This document shows, piece after piece, positions 14,335 to 17,215 of a stretch of 17,215 bases of DNA. The stretch lies in assembly GCA_029934815.1 (NCBI GenBank), contig JAOZLM010000015.1, forward strand, positions 1-17,215, in the 5' to 3' direction. The notes beneath the pieces were generated by a model, which saw nothing but the letters and a program-made list of their open reading frames with translations, had not been told where the DNA came from and did not search any database. The DNA is from Desulfocapsa sp. Lineage in GTDB: Bacteria; Desulfobacterota; Desulfobulbia; Desulfobulbales; Desulfocapsaceae. A program made the translations under genes and the position numbers. Numbering within the stretch: position 1 is the stretch's first letter; each line of letters opens with the position of its first letter.

Positions 14335-15307
14335 GGTTTTTCCAGATACCATACGATCAGCCACTCACGTTGTTTTAGCCACCCATGTAAACCCTGATGG
14401 CGATGCACTCGGTTCTCTGCTGGGGTTTGCAGATATTCTGCAGGGGTTAGGCAAAAAAGTGTTTGCCTACCTTGAAGAACCCGTCTCTTCCATGTACGAT
14501 TTCCTGCCAAACTGTTCTATTGCTCAATTTGATACTGATGCTTTGCAGGATTTTGTTCAGCAGGCAGGATCTGAAAATACAGTTACCATTGCATTAGATA
14601 GTGGTGACGCTGAACGCCTTGGTATTGCAAAGGATATTCTTTTAAGCAACTCTCCCTTTCTTACTATAGATCATCATCAGGGGCATCGTCCCTACGGAGA
14701 CGAGCTCTGGCTGGAGAGTGAATGCTCTTCCACAGGAGAAATGGTGTATGAGCTGGCACAGCAAATGGGAGTAGAGCTTTCTGTAGCAGCTGCATTTTGT
14801 CTTTATGTGGCAATTGTTACAGATACCGGATCATTTCGTTACGATTGTACAAGCCCACGCACTTTGCGTATTGCCGCAGATCTCCTTGAAAAAGGCGTTC
14901 GTCCGGCAGAAGTGGCAGAGCAGGTATATGATAATTACACCCTTGCCCGTTTACGCCTGATGGAGTTGGTGCTTTCAACCCTTGTGGTGCACTCTACCGG
15001 TCGAATCGGCATAATCAGCCTTAGTGCTGCCATGCTTGAAGAATCAGGCGCAGAGCCACAGGATGTTGAAGGCTTTGTTAATTATCCCAGATCTCTTCGC
15101 TCAGTCGAAGTGGCTGCATTTATCAAAGAAACAAAAGAAGGCTCTGTCTCAGTAAGCTTACGGGCTAAAGGAAAGGTGGATGTTGCCAAAATTGCGGCCG
15201 ATTTTAATGGTGGCGGGCATAAAAACGCAGCAGGTTTTCGTTTTACCGGAAAGAGTCTTCCGGAAGTACAGGCAGAAGTTCTTCTTGCCCTGCAAAATGC
15301 TTTATAG
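14318..15307 (+). CDS. nrnA: DHH/DHHA1 phosphoesterase NrnA (nanoRNase / pAp phosphatase)
   Basis: A 329-residue DHH-family phosphoesterase. NrnA degrades 2-5-nt RNA and dephosphorylates 3'-phosphoadenosine 5'-phosphate, so it finishes the RNA decay begun by enzymes such as PNPase. Metal-site motifs: H23-x-N25-P-D27-x-D29 (ATHVNPDGDALGS), LDSGD, the DHH itself in TIDHHQGH, and TDTGSFRYD. The DHHA1 domain carries NGGGHKNAAGF for substrate binding. The ATG at 14318 is preferred because GAAAGGA lies 6 nt upstream and the family starts here. An in-frame ATG at 14240 would add 26 residues lying inside rbfA. The 17-nt overlap with rbfA implies coupling. Family is sure; the balance of the two activities is not known. 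Confidence 0.92.
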   Translation: MKVIPKVFPDTIRSATHVVLATHVNPDGDALGSLLGFADILQGLGKKVFAYLEEPVSSMYDFLPNCSIAQFDTDALQDFVQQAGSENTVTIALDSGDAERLGIAKDILLSNSPFLTIDHHQGHRPYGDELWLESECSSTGEMVYELAQQMGVELSVAAAFCLYVAIVTDTGSFRYDCTSPRTLRIAADLLEKGVRPAEVAEQVYDNYTLARLRLMELVLSTLVVHSTGRIGIISLSAAMLEESGAEPQDVEGFVNYPRSLRSVEVAAFIKETKEGSVSVSLRAKGKVDVAKIAADFNGGGHKNAAGFRFTGKSLPEVQAEVLLALQNAL

Positions 15308-15347
15308 CATTACCTTCTCTAAAAAATCATCGCCTGATCCCTGACAA

Positions 15348-16088
15348 ATGACAATAGATTTTGAGGCTGGAGCCTTTCTTATCGATAAACCGGTTGGTGC
15401 CAGTTCCTTTTATATGGTGCGCAAGGTTCGTAATGCACTGGGTATGAAAAAGGTTGGCCACGCAGGCACCCTTGATCCATTCGCCACAGGACTCCTGATA
15501 ATATGCGCCGGGCGACCTGCCACCAAACTGATCAGTATGATTCAGGATGGCGAAAAAGAGTATCTGGCTACCCTGCGACTGGGCATTGAAACTACCACCC
15601 TTGATCCAGAAGGAGATATTACCGCCGAGTCTCCCATTGGCTGTTTGCGAGAATCAATTATCGAAGCAACTTTACAGAAGTTCAGGGGAGAGCAGCAACA
15701 AGTTCCGCCTATATACTCAGCATTAAAGCACAAAGGTAAACCGCTGTATCATTACGCCAGAAAGGGAATAGCTATTACCAAACCGCCCCGAACGATCCAG
15801 ATTGAAACGCTCGAACGAGTTGAAACAAGCGGTGATGTAAGCGACGATTCTCCGTACCTGCATATACGTGTGGTGTGCAGTAAGGGGACATATATTCGTA
15901 CTCTGGGTGCTGATATTGGTCGAGAGTTAGGTTGTGGTGCTTATCTGACAGCACTCAGGCGTGTTCGAAGCGGCTGTTTTCACGTGGATGACAGCGTTGA
16001 CGGCAGTAAACTGGAAGACGCAGATGCCCGGGAAAGACTCCTGGAAAAAGTTTTATCTGTATCAGATCTCCTTAATCTATTGCAATAA
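15348..16088 (+). CDS. truB: tRNA pseudouridine(55) synthase TruB
   Basis: A 246-residue TruB that makes pseudouridine 55 in the T loop of nearly all tRNAs. The catalytic aspartate is D43 in KVGHAGTLDPFATGLL. Other family blocks are FLIDKPVGASSF, EKEYLATLRLGIETTTLD, QQVPPIYSALKHKGKPLYHYARKG and CSKGTYIRTLGADIGRELGCGAYL. No strong ribosome-binding site precedes the ATG, 40 nt past the nrnA stop. The C-terminal PUA-like part of longer TruB proteins is short or absent. Its substrate class sits in the same transcript, since the tRNA-like gene upstream keeps the TTC of the T loop. Confidence 0.94.
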   Translation: MTIDFEAGAFLIDKPVGASSFYMVRKVRNALGMKKVGHAGTLDPFATGLLIICAGRPATKLISMIQDGEKEYLATLRLGIETTTLDPEGDITAESPIGCLRESIIEATLQKFRGEQQQVPPIYSALKHKGKPLYHYARKGIAITKPPRTIQIETLERVETSGDVSDDSPYLHIRVVCSKGTYIRTLGADIGRELGCGAYLTALRRVRSGCFHVDDSVDGSKLEDADARERLLEKVLSVSDLLNLLQ

Positions 16089-16133
16089 TCCTGGTATGTG
16101 GTAAATGGTGTCTTTGGAAAATTGTTTTTAATT

Positions 16134-16216
16134 GTCCCCGCCACCGGGACCTGTAAATATATTGATAAATTAGAAGAACAGAAAATAAAGAAAAAGCTCC
16201 CGAATTCGGGGTTTTT
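16134..16216 (+). promoter_or_regulatory. Attenuator-like leader upstream of rpsO
   Basis: Three short helices compete. GTCCC (16134-16138) pairs with GGGAC (16146-16150). CGGGA (16145-16149) pairs with TCCCG (16198-16202). The last segment also forms a terminator-like hairpin, TCCCG, loop AATT, CGGGG (16207-16211), flanked by A5 and T5 (16191-16216). There is no room for a promoter between the T run and the rpsO ribosome-binding site, so transcripts must pass it. CCTGT (16150-16154) can also pair with ACAGG of the ribosome-binding site. S15 is known to autoregulate its own leader in several bacteria by unrelated structures. Confidence 0.45.
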
Positions 16217-16241
16217 ATACGCAGACCACAGGAGGTTTGTC

Positions 16242-16511
16242 TTGGCACAATCAGCACTGAAAAAAAATGAAATAATCGAGAAGTTTAAAGTACATCCAAC
16301 CGATACCGGTTCTCCGGAAGTACAGGTAGCTCTTATCACCGATAGAATTACCTATCTTACTGACCACTTCAAAACCCACAAAAAAGATCATCACTCCCGT
16401 CAGGGTTTGTTGAAGCTTGTTGGACAGCGAAGAAGTCTTCTTGATTATCTGAAGAAAAAAGATGTAAGCAAGTACCATACTCTTATTGAGACGCTTGGCT
16501 TAAGAAAATAG
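16242..16511 (+). CDS. rpsO: 30S ribosomal protein S15
   Basis: An 89-residue S15, a primary 16S rRNA-binding protein of the small subunit. The start is the TTG at 16242-16244, with a strong AGGAGG 6 nt upstream. This yields exactly the usual S15 length and the expected N-terminus. The family core is plain: DTGSPEVQVALIT, HKKDHHSRQGLL, LVGQRRSLLDYLKKKDV and IETLGLRK. An upstream in-frame ATG at 16098 would add 48 residues with no S15 character and is rejected. It lies between truB and pnp as in E. coli. A TTG start, less efficient than ATG, is unusual for a very abundant protein and may tune expression. Confidence 0.95.
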   Translation: MAQSALKKNEIIEKFKVHPTDTGSPEVQVALITDRITYLTDHFKTHKKDHHSRQGLLKLVGQRRSLLDYLKKKDVSKYHTLIETLGLRK

Positions 16512-16526
16512 AAGTAGTTTTTTTGA

Positions 16527-16547
16527 AGAAATGCATTTCGCATTTCT
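16527..16547 (+). promoter_or_regulatory. 8-bp hairpin after rpsO
   Basis: AGAAATGC (16527-16534) and GCATTTCT (16540-16547) form a perfect stem with a 5-nt loop, 15 nt past the rpsO stop. It has no following T run. It may protect or define the rpsO 3' end or be an RNase processing site, as known for the E. coli rpsO-pnp junction. Confidence 0.45.
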
Positions 16548-16586
16548 CTTGTAATATGGTGCCAAATTGGGTGCCGGTTGATCATT

Positions 16587-16634
16587 CAGGTGTATTATTG
16601 CAGACTTGTCTGCAGCAATACGCCTGTTTTTTTT
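16587..16634 (+). terminator. Long intrinsic terminator between rpsO and pnp
   Basis: The arms 16587-16605 and 16608-16626 pair over 19 positions with one A-C mismatch and two G-T pairs, and are followed by eight T. An outer pairing, GGTTGAT (16576-16582) with ATCAACC (16640-16646), could enclose it. It would end most rpsO transcripts while allowing some read-through into pnp, or it could mark an RNase III-type hairpin. Confidence 0.88.
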
Positions 16635-16648
16635 GATCAATCAACCAT

Positions 16649-16669
16649 GCTGCAATAAGGCAGCTGGAG
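16649..16669 (+). promoter_or_regulatory. pnp translation leader: hairpin, switch segment and ribosome-binding site
   Basis: GCTGC (16649-16653) and GCAGC (16660-16664) form a small hairpin directly before GGAG (16666-16669), the pnp ribosome-binding site. Within it, CTGCAATAA (16650-16658) is the exact complement of TTATTGCAG (16595-16603) in the left arm of the terminator. The leader therefore has two exclusive folds. Confidence 0.4.
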
Positions 16670-16680
16670 ATAGAAAGATA

Positions 16681-17215
16681 ATGTTTAAAAAAGTTGAAGT
16701 AGAAGTTGGCGGGAAAACAATTTCCCTTGAAACCGGCAAAGTAGCAAAACAGGCCGATGGCTCTGTTATCATGCAATATGGCGATACCGTCGTACTTGTT
16801 ACTGCTGTTGCTGGAAAAGAAAATAAGCCGGAGCTTGGCTTTCTGCCGCTCACCATTGAGTATCAGGAACGCTCTGCCGCTGTAGGCCGTGTACCGGGTA
16901 ACTATTTTCGTCGTGAAATCGGACGTCCAAGTGATCAGGAAGTACTGACTTGCCGCATCATTGATCGTCCGCTCCGCCCACTCTTTGCTGATGGATATTT
17001 TTCAGAAACCCAGGTTATTGCCTCGGTTCTGTCTGCTGATCAGCAGAATATCCCAGATATATTAGCCTTAAACGGTGCGTCTTGCGCACTTTCCATCTCT
17101 GATATTCCTTTTGAAGGACCTATCGCAGGTGGCCGTGTTGGTTTTATTGATGGCGAATTCGTTCTCAATCCTACCATTGATGAGCTTAAAGAATCCCGTA
17201 TGGATGTAATTGTTG
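16681..17215 (+). CDS. pnp: Polyribonucleotide nucleotidyltransferase (PNPase), 5' part
   Basis: The first 178 codons of PNPase, cut by the window edge. PNPase is a trimeric 3'-to-5' phosphorolytic exoribonuclease of the degradosome. The fragment covers the first RNase PH-like domain. It shows LETGKVAKQADGSV-x-x-x-YGDTVVLVTAV, LTIEYQERSAAVGRVPGNYFRRE, GRPSDQEVL and RIIDRPLRPLF, then NPTIDELKES. The ATG follows GGAG at about 11 nt. It comes after rpsO across a strong terminator and a structured leader, the arrangement in which E. coli PNPase represses itself. The rest of the gene (second PH domain, KH and S1) lies outside. Confidence 0.96.
   Translation, partial: MFKKVEVEVGGKTISLETGKVAKQADGSVIMQYGDTVVLVTAVAGKENKPELGFLPLTIEYQERSAAVGRVPGNYFRREIGRPSDQEVLTCRIIDRPLRPLFADGYFSETQVIASVLSADQQNIPDILALNGASCALSISDIPFEGPIAGGRVGFIDGEFVLNPTIDELKESRMDVIV

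Noticed and set aside
16162..16191. Promoter for rpsO (TTGATA with a weak -10 at 17-18 nt)
   Set aside because: The -10 matches at most three of six bases, and transcription would run straight into the terminator-like hairpin.
16098..16241. N-terminal extension of S15 from an upstream in-frame ATG
   Set aside because: The 48 extra residues have no S15 similarity and span the attenuator-like leader; the TTG with AGGAGG gives the standard 89 residues.

Overview
The window looks like chromosomal core DNA from a Gram-negative bacterium of moderate GC content. My best guess is a deltaproteobacterial lineage of the Desulfobulbales type (Desulfobacterota). That placement is an inference from protein style and gene order; no taxonomic marker gene is present. 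There is no phage, CRISPR array, insertion sequence or defence island. The gene content is mostly housekeeping, and the unusual material lies between the genes.

Layout. From 1 to 1317 the genes are on the minus strand: a single-domain PilZ protein, then two tandem TatA-type translocase genes closed by an intrinsic terminator. A REPIN-like double palindrome lies behind them. From 1318 to about 8430 is a second minus-strand operon, read from a good sigma-70-like promoter at 8402-8430. Its order is an ABHD14-like alpha/beta hydrolase, topoisomerase III (topB), the ribosome silencing factor rsfS, threonine synthase (thrC), a purine nucleoside phosphorylase and an MTA/SAH deaminase (mtaD). The last two would form a deaminate-then-phosphorolyse salvage route for by-products of S-adenosylmethionine.

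From about 8608 to the right edge the plus strand carries the conserved transcription/translation cluster: tRNA-Gly(CCC)-like gene, rimP, nusA, rnpM (ylxR), infB, rbfA, nrnA, truB, rpsO and pnp (cut by the window edge). Together these genes serve ribosome maturation, transcription elongation control, translation initiation, tRNA modification and RNA turnover. The order resembles the E. coli metY-rimP-nusA-infB-rbfA-truB-rpsO-pnp locus, but a glycine tRNA-like gene replaces the initiator tRNA, and nrnA and rnpM are inserted.

The most interesting signal is a set of RNA-switch-like junctions in this cluster. (1) Between the tRNA-like gene and rimP, an 8-bp antiterminator-like helix competes with a strong terminator. 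The tRNA-like gene itself has mismatches in the acceptor and D stems and a T stem made mostly of G-U pairs. (2) Before rpsO, three short helices are mutually exclusive, one of them terminator-like. (3) Between rpsO and pnp there is a long terminator hairpin whose left arm can also pair with a segment just upstream of the pnp ribosome-binding site. All of these are read by eye and have not been folded or tested. Several start codons were reassigned from ribosome-binding-site evidence: TTG for rpsO and for the ABHD14-like gene, and internal ATGs for thrC and nrnA.
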